Shown piece by piece: positions 10,122 through 21,699 of a DNA stretch of 64,000 nt; within the stretch, counting starts at the first letter, position 1; each line of letters starts with the position of its first letter. The stretch is from Massospora cicadina (lineage: Eukaryota > Entomophthoromycota > Entomophthoromycetes > Entomophthorales > Entomophthoraceae): positions 62,001 to 126,000 of the forward strand of contig JAKSZP010006687.1 in NCBI GenBank assembly GCA_022478985.1, written 5' to 3'. The notes under the pieces were generated by a model. The model was not told the origin of the DNA, did not search any database, and was given only the letters and a program-made list of their open reading frames with translations. A program made the translations under genes and the position numbers.

Positions 10122-11150
10122 ATTACTATTCCAAAGCTGTCAGAACAAGCGGTTATCATTCAAGCCACTCATAAGGTTTTCAGTCACAGAGGCCTGAGAA
10201 AAACAACTGACCACATTTACCAGTACTACTGGAAGTCCATTAAACTAAAATGTTGCGGACTATCTGGCTTTCTGTGTTAAGTGCCAGTTGCACAAGCCAC
10301 ATAAGAATATGACTGGATAATGACTGGTTTTCTATGATTTGCTTGGCACATGGTTTCCATTGACGTGATGGGACTGCTGACAATGAGCACAGGGGTAATC
10401 AAATACATAATAGTTGCAATCAATCATCTAAAGAGATGTATTGCAATGAAAGCCCTGGTGAAAGTAGATGCTACCAGTACTGCAAAGTTCAACCTAAAAT
10501 CTAGTATTATACCGACTTGGATACCCACAGGTTCTGCTGAGTGACAATGGGGAAATTTTATGTTTCATGTTATCCCATGACTAAATGAAATAGTTGGGAT
10601 CCAAAGAGTCATGCCTGTACCCTACTGGCTAGAGACAAGCAGACTGGTAGAACAAGTCAATGGGATACTGGCCACGATGCTGAGTAAGCTGGTCTCAGGA
10701 AGAACTTCTGTGTGGGGAATGTACCTGAGTTTGGTGATGTTTGCCTACAATATCATTCATCATACAGCAATGGGAAAAATGACATCTGAGTTGCTATATG
10801 GAAGGAAGGCCACATTGCCGCCAATTTTATATTTGGTGTTGGAACCAACTTTGGGGATTAGTGTCAATCAGTACCTAAACAGGTTGACAAATATTGTGAT
10901 TGCAATGTAATTGCAAGCATTTGATATGACTTTAAAGAAAAGGATTTGAGCAAAGATGATGGATGATAAGAGCTGACCTGCCTATCAGAATACTGAATAG
11001 ACAAAATAGTTGCCTACTGCGATACACATGGTTTCAAGAGAAGAAAAAGTTGGATGCATTGTGGTTGGGTCGGTTTGAGATTATCACCAAGATTGTGATG
11101 GACGCCTACTCCATCATGAACCTCTTGGATGAAAGGATAGTTAATTAAGT
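10122..11150 (+). pseudogene. Element A integrase
   Basis: The order follows Gypsy integrases: a zinc-finger region (ATHKVFSHRGLRKTTDHIYQYYW, 10160-10240), the catalytic core with MVSIDVMGLL (first Asp, about 10350) and a core continuation with VEQVNG (the Glu region, 10648), then FELLYGRKA-like SELLYGRKATLPP (10785) and a C-terminal part to about 11148 (DAYSIMNLLD). The second Asp segment is degraded. The protein would insert the cDNA into the host genome. Several stops and shifts break it. Confidence 0.88.
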
Positions 11151-11549
11151 CCATGCTAAGTAATTAAAGTAATGGATTAATAAAAGAAAAGAAAAAAAGA
11201 TTTCCCTGAGGACCGCTGAAACATTAAGTTGTTTATGTCTCAATGAGTTGGTTAAGTCCAAAAAAAGGACAGCTAAACCAAACTATATGGTAAGTCATTA
11301 AAAAGTAATACCTCTGAACCATAGAAAATTGGTAGGTCTAAGTATATTTAGGATCCAGTTTGAGGAAATAGAATCAAAGATAGACCGTTGAACTGAAAAA
11401 AGGTCAAGGCCCATGGGGAAAAAAATAAAATATTGATAGAATAATGGAAAAAAGATTATTAAAAAAGCATAGAAAAATAATTTAATTTATAATTTTTATT
11501 TCTTATTGGTTATCCTCAATTTTGGGGATGATTCCGCCTATGTCACCTC

Positions 11550-13277
11550 TTGGGGAAGATGGAAGGATGGATCGCAGTAGGTTTATATAACCCATCAAAA
11601 TCTATGTGAGATTGGATGCTAGTGAGGGCTAGACCACTCAAAACCAAGTTCGTTGAGCAGATGTAGATCCCTGTGAGAAATCAACTAGTGGAAGAAAATA
11701 GAAATGTCAGAAGTTTTGGAAACATCTTACTCCATAGTGGGGAGGGAAGCAACAGTACAAGAAGAGGCATCATTTACTAAACCCACTTAATCCCAATATG
11801 GTACTGGAGCTTTAAGATTGGTCTTTAGTGCTTGCCAACAGGCTTTGTTAAGAACACTGGACATATGGGCCAGCATCAAGCAAAGGATACTAGGTGTGGG
11901 TTGCCAAATAATGTCCCTTATTAAAGCCATCAGTGGAAGATACCAATGGGATGTTCCAGAAAAGAGATAGTCATGCAAGGAGAAAATGGCATCCTTCAGG
12001 TGATAATTATGAGCTTCTCGGAAGCTGAAGCAGAATGAGCAATGGATGCAGTGAGAGGGTGGAAGCTTCATGTCCTAACATTGAAGAACTTGTCTTGCAA
12101 AGCAAAGAGAATAGGCTGCTGATTCTTAATATAGGATGTTTTCAAGGTCAAAAAGATTCAGAGCTATGAACAAAGCCTCAGTGACATGGGCTCTCAATTC
12201 TGCATAGGGGAGTTTAAAATGTACACTGTTTCTAATGGCTAGTTTGGTGACCAAGACATCAGTCTTGTAATAGAACTAAGTCAGAAGAGGAACCCCAAAA
12301 AGCAAGTCCAATCTGGGAAAAATGAATGATTGAGAGTGGAGGGCATTGCTTGAGGAGGTTTTATGATTATGGTAGGAGTATCTTAGTATGGAGCTGAATC
12401 CAGATAAGTTGAAAATCCAACTCAGGAAATGATGATAGAGGAAGGACTGGTCGTGAGTCATTTGAGACAATTGCTAAACTGGTATCTTCAGGGTTTTGTT
12501 ATCATATCCTGTAATTCCACTGAAGGAGTGGATACTGGTATTTGACTGAGAGTATGAGTCCTAGTAGGACCATAGAAGAGGTACAGTGCGAAGATTAACT
12601 CATCAGCTGGAACAGCATAAAGTCTTTATCAGACAGGCTATTAAGCAGCTGTTGGTACTGAGACTCAGAATTCAACATATGAGCTGGACAGGAGGGGAGT
12701 GTTGGACTTATATGATAGTTGACATTATGCACTCTGAAATCAATTAATATTTAATTTTGGAGAATTTAATCTCAAAATTAATGGGATAAGCTCTCCAAAG
12801 AAGCATTAAGAATGTTATGAGACAAGAGGTTAGTATGAGAAAATAACAAGAGTGAGCATAGATGATCATTCTTAATTGTATCATGAAATGAACATTGATG
12901 GAAAAAATCTCCTGCAAAGTATTATTAGAAAATCAGGAAATTAAGGACGCCAGACCAAGAATCCTGAATATGACAGTAAGTCATAGGCCCTGATGGGTAA
13001 AAGTTGATCCCAAGAATGATATTTTCATAAGTAAATTGATCAGCCCAGCATGACAGAAGGTCGTGGGGACCGCGCTCTGAGTAGGTGGTAGTGAGGAGGA
13101 AGAGGAAGAGAGCCATATTCCAAAGGTCGTCCTGAGCAGCGTTTAGTACTGATTGATTGTACTCCGCTTGAACAAATGAAACATTTGACTGAGTTTCTGA
13201 AGTGGTGTTCTCCTTCCCCAATCCTTTTCTCACATGAAATCTAGGAAAATGGGGGCTGTGTTAGGATTTTTGCCCAT
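11550..13277 (-). pseudogene. Antisense ORF between integrase and 3' LTR of element A
   Basis: On the minus strand, opposite to gag-pol, broken frames run from an ATG inside the 3' LTR (13277, MGKNPNT) through 13233-12925 (SERGPHDLL, WADQFT), 12676-12600 (QYQQLLNSLSD) and 12071-11787 (IIWQPTPSI, LAHMSSVLN), to about 11550. The same peptides in the same order occur in element C (43473-41740). I recognise no domain and the function is unknown. Shared protein-level words in two copies argue for a real ancestral gene rather than a chance frame. It could instead be a shadow of a lost sense frame, but the sense strand shows nothing coherent here. Confidence 0.6.
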
Positions 13278-14416
13278 ATTTCCAGCTGACTAGATTACCA
13301 GGGCTCGCTAGGGGATAATTCCCTAAGAGCAATGTCAAATGGATACCAGTTGACCCTAATTTTTGGGTAACAATGTTTGGGGTATTATAGGTTATTCACC
13401 TGGGTTGGATAAGTCGAGGAACAATCATGATGAATGCTTAAGATCTTGTTGGGAAGAGTTGTTGACAAGATAGAGGCATCTGATAGTTGATTGATGATTA
13501 ACTATCAGGTGTACTGATTGGGATCTGTCAGGTTTCATCACCAACCAATTGGAGATTTAAGTATTAAGTTGTAATGTGAGTGATGACGCCTGCAACTAGC
13601 GAATTAGTCAGTTGGTTTGCGACCTGCCTTAATGGGTAATAAGTCCCATTACCTAAGCAGGTTGATTACCAAATATGGTTTGTTCACTGGGATTGAAAGG
13701 AAAACATTAGGGACACGTTTTCCAACTCTTTCCATTTTTAGGTCTTTAGGATGTCAAACGATAATATCCTAGACAGGATGGGGAAGACCATCGCTGATAA
13801 GAAGAGGATGGGTAAATTAATGTAATAGCTGCCGTTACATTGAAGAGGTGCCAACCATGGGTTGGGCACCAAATTTCCACTATAAATTCCCCTAAGAATT
13901 CATTAATAGAATATAAAAATACTAAAGATAATAAAATACAAACACACTAATTACTAAAGTATTATCCTAATATACTTTACAAGAATATTAAGAGTTCTTT
14001 TCTTACTCAAGGAAATTATTGCTGTGTGCTCTAATTGGGAGACTCTTTAGGATAAAGATTAAGGATCTGTACGGGGATCCAGAGAAGAGAAGCTCAATCA
14101 GATCAGGGATTGCTGCTGACAGTGTGTCATCAGTTAGAAAACGTAAATGAGGATCTGAGAATGGATTCAGTTAGGCAGTACTAGAGAATGAATCCCTATT
14201 GAAGACATCCTAAGTATTCTAAGAGGAAATTCTAGCCAAGCTTTGGGCCTAAGTCTAGTTTTTATTCAACTACAAATTTTAGTCTCCATACTATTTTCAA
14301 ATAAATACATTTTACTATCATATTACGTGGAGAATTGCACAACAATGAACCTGTGCAGTTAATTAATTAAGGGGTTATCAGCTGAGAATAATTAAGAACT
14401 ATATAAATCTTTAACA
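13259..14416 (+). repeat. 3' LTR of element A
   Basis: It begins TGTTAGGATT after a purine-rich tract (aaaatgggggctg, 13246-13258) that would prime plus-strand DNA, and it ends TTTAACA. Length is 1158 bp, against 1157 and 1152 bp for the LTRs of C, with which it aligns throughout. A TATA-like box lies at about 13880. It shows the LINE empty site at 13889-13906. Confidence 0.92.
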
Positions 14417-14996
14417 CCAAGTGTGCACTCAGCACCTTTAAAGAGCTGTTAGAAACTACGAGGATGCCTCAGGGGCTTTTTAAAGCATTTAACACTTTCT
14501 AACGCTCCAAGGATGGGATCCTTGGAGACCTGAAGTTATCATGTGTCCTCATTTACCTGGATGATATCACTGTCTTCTCACAAACTTTTAACAATCATGC
14601 TGGGCACCTTTGGAGAGTTTTTAATCAGCTTAAGAAGGCTATGATAAAACTCAAACCTTCAAAGTGATCTTTCTTTTTGTCCGAAATGTAGTTCCTCAGA
14701 CATAAGGTGATGAAAGATGGCATCCACCCTATACTGGACAAAGGCAACGCAATTGAGAGGATGTCGCGCCCAAGAGCTTAGGAATATATAGGTATTCCTT
14801 GGCATGGTGGGTTATTATCGTCAGTTTATTCCTTGGTTTATTGACCTTGCTGAGCTTATGTTCTATCTTCTGCAGAAGAACATGCCTTTCAAATGGCGGC
14901 CTGAGCAAGAACAGTACTATAATGAATTGTGGACCGCTCTTTTCACTAAACGTCTTTATGATATCCCTGATTTGATCAACCTTTCCTGTTAGCTAT
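14417..14996 (+). pseudogene. Element B1 reverse transcriptase (C-terminal part)
   Basis: B1 is another Gypsy element, cut here by the insertion of A. The strand resumes just before the RT palm: the sequence aligned to B2 (about 24430 on) begins AAGTGTGCACTC, then RMPQGLFKAFNTF in shifted frames, and the intact catalytic box YLDDITVFSQTF (14555-14590). Frame 14804-14992 gives the RT thumb (FLGMVGYYRQFIPWFIDLAEL). The 5' half of B1 lies left of the window, beyond A. Stops show it is dead. Confidence 0.88.
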
Positions 14997-14999
14997 GGA

Positions 15000-15420
15000 T
15001 GCCAGCAATTTTACCGTTGGCCATCCTATCCCAGACTATAAAACTAGGTTGACCACCCAGTGGCTTACTTCTGTTAAATCTTGTCCAAGGTTGAACAGAA
15101 TTATAAGTTACTAGACAAGAATGCCTGGCTGTTTTAATAGCAATTAATTATTTTTGCATCTATCTTTATGTCACCCATTTCACACTATCACTGACCATTC
15201 CTCGCTCTTATGGCTCCACCAGATTAAGGACAACCTGATGGTCATCTAGCTAGGTGTGACTTGTGACAACAGAGCTATGACTAAGCCCTTGTACATCATC
15301 CAGGGGTAATCCACCAGAATGCCGATGGTCTTTCTAGAATACCAGTATTGGCTGTCTTGACCCCTGAGGAAGACCAATTGTATTTTCTAATTGGCCGCCC
15401 AGAATTCTGGGATTTGAGAA
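15000..15420 (+). pseudogene. Element B1 RNase H remnant
   Basis: Short frames match B2's RNase H in order: RQECLAVLIAINYF (about 15115-15155), a degraded TDHS.L..L segment (15180-15220) and a tail with NADGLSR-like sequence (about 15310-15340). Many stops. Assignment rests on position and on alignment to B2 24960-25390. Confidence 0.75.
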
Positions 15421-15429
15421 CCCTGAGAT

Positions 15430-16340
15430 CCAAACTGAGCTCCAGAAGATGACTCACAACACTCAGTTCAAAGATGGGCTGTTATTTGAAAAGGGTCGAT
15501 ATTAAGTGGCTATCTTACATCTACCCTTCTTCCCAAACTGATTTTATTTTAGAGAGTCATGCAACTTTTGGCATGGCGCAGTGAAGAAGAAGCATGAGTG
15601 GCTTAAGGAACAATATTACTTAACCAAATGGTAGATTCTATCCAAGAAGGCCTAGATGCTTGTATAACTTGTTGATCCCAAGATTGGACCAATCCTCAGT
15701 ATCAACATTTGACTGTTGCTCCAATGGGACCTTTCAATGTCATCAGTATTGATATGGTAGGCCTCTTCCCACCAGGTTGCATAGCCACAAGTATATTCTT
15801 CTAGCCGTGGACTATCTTATTAAGTGCGTTAATTTATTTCAGTCCCAGCTTCCTCTAGCAAAGCCACAGCTCTCTTTCTTACATAATCCATTTTCACCCA
15901 TCATGGTTGCCCCAAATTTTACTTACAGATAACGGGCAAAACTTTACCTCAAAGGTATAAGAACTTACTTCGCTATTTGGCACTATCCAGAGCTTTGCCG
16001 CCACTTACCAGCCATTATTTAAATGGGCGGTAGAGCTTACTAATAATTTCTTGTCTCTATTTTACGTATTATGGGCCCCCCAAATCCTGCTCTCTGCAGA
16101 GCACTACCTACCCATCGCTTTGCTTGCGTATAGGATAAGCTATCACTTAGTCATCAAGATTTCCTCATTTAAAGCCTTGTATGGGAAAGCTCCCCAGCTG
16201 CCAAGTAGCGTTCAGCTATTGCTTGAGATCTCCACACCTGAGAACTTTTAGTTAACTATTAGGACTTAGCTAATGAAAAATGTCCCGTTTTTAGCCCTAG
16301 CCACACAAGGCATTGTCACCACTGCAGGAAGAGAACATCC
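15430..16340 (+). pseudogene. Element B1 integrase remnant
   Basis: Pieces align with B2's integrase. A PEIQTELQKMTH segment leads into a zinc-finger region near 15560-15680, a core start (DMVGLFP, about 15750) and YGPP..SAEHYLPIALLAYRISYH, followed by the C-terminal ALYGKAPQLPSSVQLLLE (frame 16051-16251). The last part is the clearest and carries the conserved F.ALYG motif of Gypsy integrases. Not functional. Confidence 0.8.
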
Positions 16341-16585
16341 GGATTTAATCGCTGCAAACTCTCATTACCAACTTGGCAATTAGGTGACCTTGTTCTCTTC
16401 TGTCACCATTGCCTGGATGTTGATAGAATAAGCTTGACGTTCTTTGGTCCAAACCTTATAAGATTAATTATTAATTGAAGTCAGAGTACTCCATCTCAGA
16501 TGTAAACTAATGGACTATGGTCAATAGGGTGAATGGTCAGTTACTTCAGCCTTATACCCCCTCTTAAAGGATAATGAAAGAACGT

Positions 16586-17052
16586 TGTCAGGATTTAAGG
16601 TGAAAAACAAGCTTGAAATCCCTACTTACTAACATAGCTTCGGTGAATTGGCACTTGAGCCCTTTCCAAATGGAGACTTACCTTGATAACACTGAACTAA
16701 ATTTGATCAGGAATCCGCATGCGTAAGGATTTAATGAAGGAGATTTAAGGAAATTTGTCCCTGCTTGATGAATCACAAGAGGAGCGGCCTCCGCCTCTTC
16801 AGACATGGGGATGACGAAGTACAATGAGGGTGCCACCAAGGCGGTCAATCTGAAAGACCATGAATCGTTCTGAGTGGATGGGGCCACAAAAATCCTTAAG
16901 ACACTGTTTCCCTACGCACCCTATAAATAGTGACACTTTAAAATCTAATAGAGTAGCTTTCAGTACATCTTTATGTTTATTATCTTTCTGCAGATTTACA
17001 GCTTTGAGCCCACTTTAAGCTACGGCGACAGTCTAGAACTGTTATGCCAACA
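16586..17052 (+). repeat. 3' LTR of element B1
   Basis: It begins TGTCAGGATT and ends ATGCCAACA. Both ends align with the B2 LTRs (19854-20267 and 26566-26914), including the shared stretch near the end (gca...agctttgag, then GGCGACAGTCTAGAACTG). Length is 467 bp, longer than B2's copies. Confidence 0.82.
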
Positions 17053-18538
17053 ACCATCAATTGGCCACTGCCAAACCCTTTCATGACGGACAGTTTTCTA
17101 TAAATTAGCTGCTACCATGACATATTAAACTGGCCAACATTCTTGATGTTCTCCACCTTTCTTTTGGGTTGGGTGAGGCGTTCACCAACCTAATTGCCAA
17201 AGTTCCCTAATTAAATTCAGCGTAAAATTCATTTTTTAAAAATTCAGTTCATCCTTAAATTCAGCTGGTCGTAACGTCAGCGCTTATCAGTTATCAAGAG
17301 GCCAGTTCTCACCTTGGCTTCTACTACATCTCTTTCACTTTCAGCTTACACCCATGATGATTAGGTTGTTTAACTTTTTCTAATATCTTCAGTTTTCGTG
17401 CAGCAAGGTAACTGTGAAGGCGCACCTGGATACAGGGGAGGTGTCAATTATATAGACCTATAAATACACAAGCATTAGATCCAATTATTGATAGGGCCCT
17501 ATAATTTAAAGCGCATTATTAACTAATAATTTTCATGCTGCACATCAGTTAGATCAATTGTTTGTTTATTGCTTCTGATTTTATGATCATTGTTAGCTGT
17601 TTCAGAATAATTATATCCAGTCTCCTTGTTGTAAGTGGGTGGAATTGAGAAAAAAATTTATATCAAGTTGAAAAGTAACTCCCTCTCATTATCCTATAAT
17701 GATAGTGTGAGTTTCTACTAGATAATACCCTTCCTCTTGAGAATCCTTAAGTTCTATCCTAACTCCCGCTCCTCTCACTGCAGATCTTTCTCTGGACTTA
17801 CCATCTTTTCTGGACCCAAATAAAGAATTTTTTGACATTATATTAGCTGCTAGTATTCCTCCTCTTCAGAGTATGATCTTACTTTTTAACTAATGGTGAA
17901 TCTTGTCAAGATAAATTGCCCATTAAACTCTCCATCAAGGAAGGGATTAAAGCTCTAGATAATTGAATGGATACATGCTAAAAAAGGTTTAATTGTGGAG
18001 AAGTCCTTCGCCGTTGCTTCCCTATTGCCTTACAGCAAAAAGCAGATGGAACCCTGCAGCTATGAGCTGATTATGGCATGTCATTAATATGTAAGTTCAA
18101 AACCCCTACCCTCACCCATTATTACAATCAATAGCTAAGTCAATTGCAAAGTACGAGTTTTCTCTAAGCTTGATTCAGTAAATATTTTCAATAAAGTAGA
18201 AGTAAAGGAGTAACAGGAGTGACTCACTGACATATGCACAAAGAGGAAAGTATTTCAATTCAAAGTGATGTCATTTGGGTCAAAGATCTCGCCATTAACT
18301 TTTCAACGGCTCTTAGATGATGTCCTTGGTGATCTGCGCTTTACCCTAACGGTTGTCTATAGTATTGACATCTAAATTTACTCACCCAATAAAGCAACAT
18401 TTAAAAAGGTCTGAAACGGTTATGGCTGCCATCCACAAGGTTGGGCTCCTTCTGAATATTTAGATGTAAATTCTTTTGTGTAGAGAGTGATTTTCTAAGA
18501 GAACTAATTCTGAGGGATGGGTATGAAGTACCCCATGC
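17053..18538 (+). mobile_element. Gypsy element E remnant (gag end, protease, RT)
   Basis: Sequence right of B1's LTR is a third, very decayed plus-strand Gypsy element. VTVKAHLDTGEVSII at about 17407-17450 has the DTG active site of a retroviral-type protease. At 18250-18360 the RT palm reads FKVMSFGSKISPLTFQRLLDDVLGDLRF, then VVYSIDI where YxDD is expected. FLRELILRDGYEVPHA (18495-18537) is the segment after the thumb. The frame stops at 18538, where the LTR edge of H begins, so H may have inserted into E. No LTR of E is in the window. Confidence 0.75.
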
Positions 18539-19853
18539 TATCATGGATCCTAATAATTAAACTTAGACTGGGATTCCAATCTGAGTGTTTAACAACCCAG
18601 TGGAAATCCCAGAACGCCAAGGCATAGCAGCTATAATGACTTTAAGGATGGACGCCTTATGTTTCTTGTGTGAGAAAAATTTTGGATTATATACTAAAGG
18701 CCCATGATTAACCAAATGGCTGCATTGGGGGAAACTGCGGGTCTTGCTGGGGCGGCCCAAAAGAGTGGGATATGCAGTGAAAATGTCTGATTTTCCATGG
18801 TTTGCAGTTGATGGCCTTTGGATTAAGTACTAAAATCTTAAGTTTCAGTTTCATAAAGATAAATATTCTTAAAAAACATTAAAAATGTATGATTTATAAA
18901 AATTCTGATCAGGGTGCAAATCAAAATTATTTCATTTCAATTTTGAATATTGGTAAGCTTTGCCATCATCTTGCAATTATTGGGTGTTTCATGCTGTTGT
19001 GTGAAGTCAATAGCATCATTAGTATGGCAGATCAAACTATTTTTTAACTATGGGAAAATTGGCCTGAGGTGTAATTTCTTCCAATCAGGTAACTCTTCAA
19101 CTCATGGTGCAAGGTTGGTCGTTCCTCACCCACGTATAAAAAAACCATATTGGCGGAGAAGGAAGCCTCACTTCACCCAGATTTTTCCAAAACACCAGTG
19201 CGTTGGAGAGGTGAATTAGTCAGAATGCAATGACCACCTTGAGTGAGGGGTGGTAAATTTGGGTTTCCCAGGTTGCACTCAACCAGTTGCAGGTTGGCGG
19301 TCTGTATTTGGGAAGACTAAAAAGCCCTTCTCGAGTAGCATATCAGTAAAGCATGTTGGGAGTGTAACTTATAAACACCTTGACCAACATCTGGCAAGCT
19401 TCTGGATTTATGGATTAAAGCCCACTTGACGATCATTAATCCCAGAATGAAAATTGTGGCATATTTAGTTTTGTTTGATGAGAGAATATTGAAGAGTGAG
19501 GTGGTTTCTGCGGAGTATATTTTTTGTAATGCATAACTTTATTCAAATTTAGAATAGATATACTTACAACTTCGCCTATCAAAGGCAGTAATCTTTTATA
19601 CTGGTTGGCTGGGAAAGAGTTTGGGAGATGGCTTTAACTGGGATTGCTGACGTGCACATGGAAGAACTGCTAGGCTTGAGGGTTTCCAAATAGAATTATA
19701 TGATGTCAAATCAAGCTCTAGTAACGTAATACCCTGATCCATGGAAGAGGTACTCTCACAGATCAAAACTTGAGCGGGTTTGCTTGTATCAGAGGTGTAG
19801 CTGAATTGAATTTCATTTGGATTCAGAGCCAACAATAAGTTAAAATTTGTAAT
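18539..19853 (-). repeat. 3' LTR of element H, distal part
   Basis: On the minus strand this ends ATCCATGATA, closely matching the end of solo LTR F (AATCCATGACA, 32081-32091). About 45 bases before the end also align (GATTGG, AGTCTAA). The expected terminal TG/CA has decayed to TA. Its other part lies right of B2. Open frames seen inside, such as 19596-19925, are not credible genes. This accounts for the otherwise gene-free stretch 18539-19853. Confidence 0.7.
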
Positions 19854-20267
19854 TGTCAGAATTTGAGATAATAATTGAATTGAATTCCCTGCTTCTGAAA
19901 TAGGCCATACCAAATCAGACATCATACCTAACCAAGTTAAATCAATTTCAGGATCCTCCTCTCCTATTCCTGAGTCACATGGGGAGGCGTTTCACCCATT
20001 TGGTCAGGTGAGCAACGCCATCCATTGAGGATGCCCACAAGGAGGCCATTCTGGAAGTTCAGTAAAGATCTTAGTTGGATGAGGCCCTGACGATCCTGAA
20101 GGCACCAAGTACCAACAAACCCTATAAATATCACATTCTTTTAAGCTTAATAAATATTGAATAACTTACCCAGCTTTCCGCTCCATTCTCACCCTTTTTT
20201 CAGAAAATTAGCAGCTTTAAGCCACCTTCAGACCTCGGCGCCAGTATAGAGAACTATAACGCTGACA
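19854..20267 (+). repeat. 5' LTR of element B2
   Basis: TGTCAGAATT...ACGCTGACA, 414 bp. A TATA-like ccctataaatatc lies near 20120, aataaatattg near 20150. The 3' copy lacks about 65 bases from the middle. Confidence 0.92.
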
Positions 20268-20271
20268 AGAG

Positions 20272-20290
20272 TGGTGCTCACTACAGGGGC
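20272..20290 (+). other. Primer-binding site of B2
   Basis: TGGTGCTCACTACAGGGGC begins four bases after the LTR end, complementary to a tRNA 3' end. Confidence 0.78.
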
Positions 20291-21096
20291 TCTGAGCTGT
20301 CCCAAATGAAAACATATATCACAATGGAAAATACTAGAACCCTAGAAGACCAAACTGCTGGTCAGTTGAGAAGCGTTTCACAATGGTTTAGTACCTCACG
20401 GCATGAAATATCCGGCTGCTCAAGCCAAAATATTAGAATTTTGAGCCACTTTCCAGTTTACCCTGCCTTCTAAAAATGGAAGTCAGTACCAAATTCAATA
20501 CAAAAACCTTAACTAGGTAATTCCCCAACTAATAAATGTCATCTACTATGTGGGTACCCACACTATTCATTCCCACGCCTCTGCTGTTCCCTCTACCATG
20601 CGGGACCTTTATGACTCAGCACAGCTGCCACCAGCAGAACTCACATTGGGCCCCAAACGCTGACTCCGCCATTTAGTTCACCCCACCATCCATCACCTAC
20701 TCCAACTGATTGGGTTGCACCATAAAGAAGTCACACGCAAACTTGGGCTCTCCCAGGCTCTACACACCCATCTCGTCAATTTCTATAACGCAGCCTCCTC
20801 CTTCGTCCATGACAACTGTGAGGCCATAACTGATAATTGACAGCTGATTAATGAAGTTCAAGACCAGGTAATGGTGTTAGACCACGGTATCTCTGGGTAT
20901 CTTGAGGATGAACTGCGTTGGAACGTCTGACACCTCTAAACAAATTGGAATCAACGCCTCCTCCAAGTCAAGGATCTGGTAGGGATCCTACAACAACACT
21001 ATTGAGAGCTGGCCTCCCGCAACTATCCATCTAGGGGCGAAGGTCCTGAAGTGCCGTGGGGGCCTGAAGGCCCCATGGGGCGTGAGGGGCCTAAAG
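20291..21096 (+). pseudogene. Element B2 leader and gag N-terminal remnant
   Basis: No long frame is kept. Near 21030-21095 the translation is rich in G, P and E (repeated GPEGP-like words), and a similar GPEGP, PRPQVPQPPP stretch resumes at about 21725, on the other side of an apparent insertion. This suggests a proline/glycine-rich N-terminal gag region. The part before 20900 shows only scattered short frames, so its coding status is uncertain. Confidence 0.5.
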
Positions 21097-21671
21097 TGTA
21101 AAAAACGGTATTAAGCCGTTCATTGCATTTCAATTTGGGTTCAGATTTTCCAAATCCGAATCAATTCGTTTAAAAAAGATTTTTGGTGTTTGTTGGGTTT
21201 GGGCGCTGGGTTGTGCCTCGCTTGAATTATTAGTTAGGCTCTTGAGAGCCTAATTGATGGTTTGGGTGAGACCCCAGAAGGGCGACCTTTAAGGTCAAGC
21301 CCATGAAATTCCAAACTTATCTCAAAATTTTCTCTCTTTCTCTCTGGTGGCCTCAGGGGCCGCCCTTACCTTATATTACCTGATGATCCTCACACAACAA
21401 GTTTATGTCACATCAACAAAAACTTGGGTTTTTTGGGTTTGATCTCCTTCAAATATCCTGTCTTTTCCTTGGTGTGTTCGCAGCATCTGATTATCTGGAT
21501 CCTGTTCATCAGCTACTTTTTATTTTGATAATAAATAAAATAAGGTTAATTCTGGGGTTTGCAAACTCTCTTACCTATTACATCTTCTTCTCACTTCAAA
21601 TTTCCTTAATTCTGAAGGTTACTACCTCAGGAGTTTAGCTCACACTGGACGTTCAGCGTGAATTGCGTCAA
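21097..21671. mobile_element. Possible 575-bp insertion within B2 gag
   Basis: The G/P-rich gag translation stops at 21096 and resumes about 21725. In between is AT-richer non-coding sequence starting TGTAAAAAACGG and ending GCGTCA, with a polyA-like aataaataaaataagg near 21530. The edges carry near-identical octamers GCCTAAAG (21089-21096) and GCCTAAGG (21672-21679). It may be a small solo LTR or another short element; no terminal repeats confirm this. Confidence 0.45.
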
Positions 21672-21699
21672 GCCTAAGGTAAGATAGCAATTGGAAACT

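Noticed and set aside
19596..19925. 109-codon minus-strand frame as a gene
   Set aside because: It crosses the B2/H junction and TSD, so it is an artefact of insertion.
20120..20160. LTR TATA and polyA-like words as firm regulatory sites
   Set aside because: AT-rich sequence makes such words common; they are mentioned only where they recur at the same place in sister LTRs or help describe an element.
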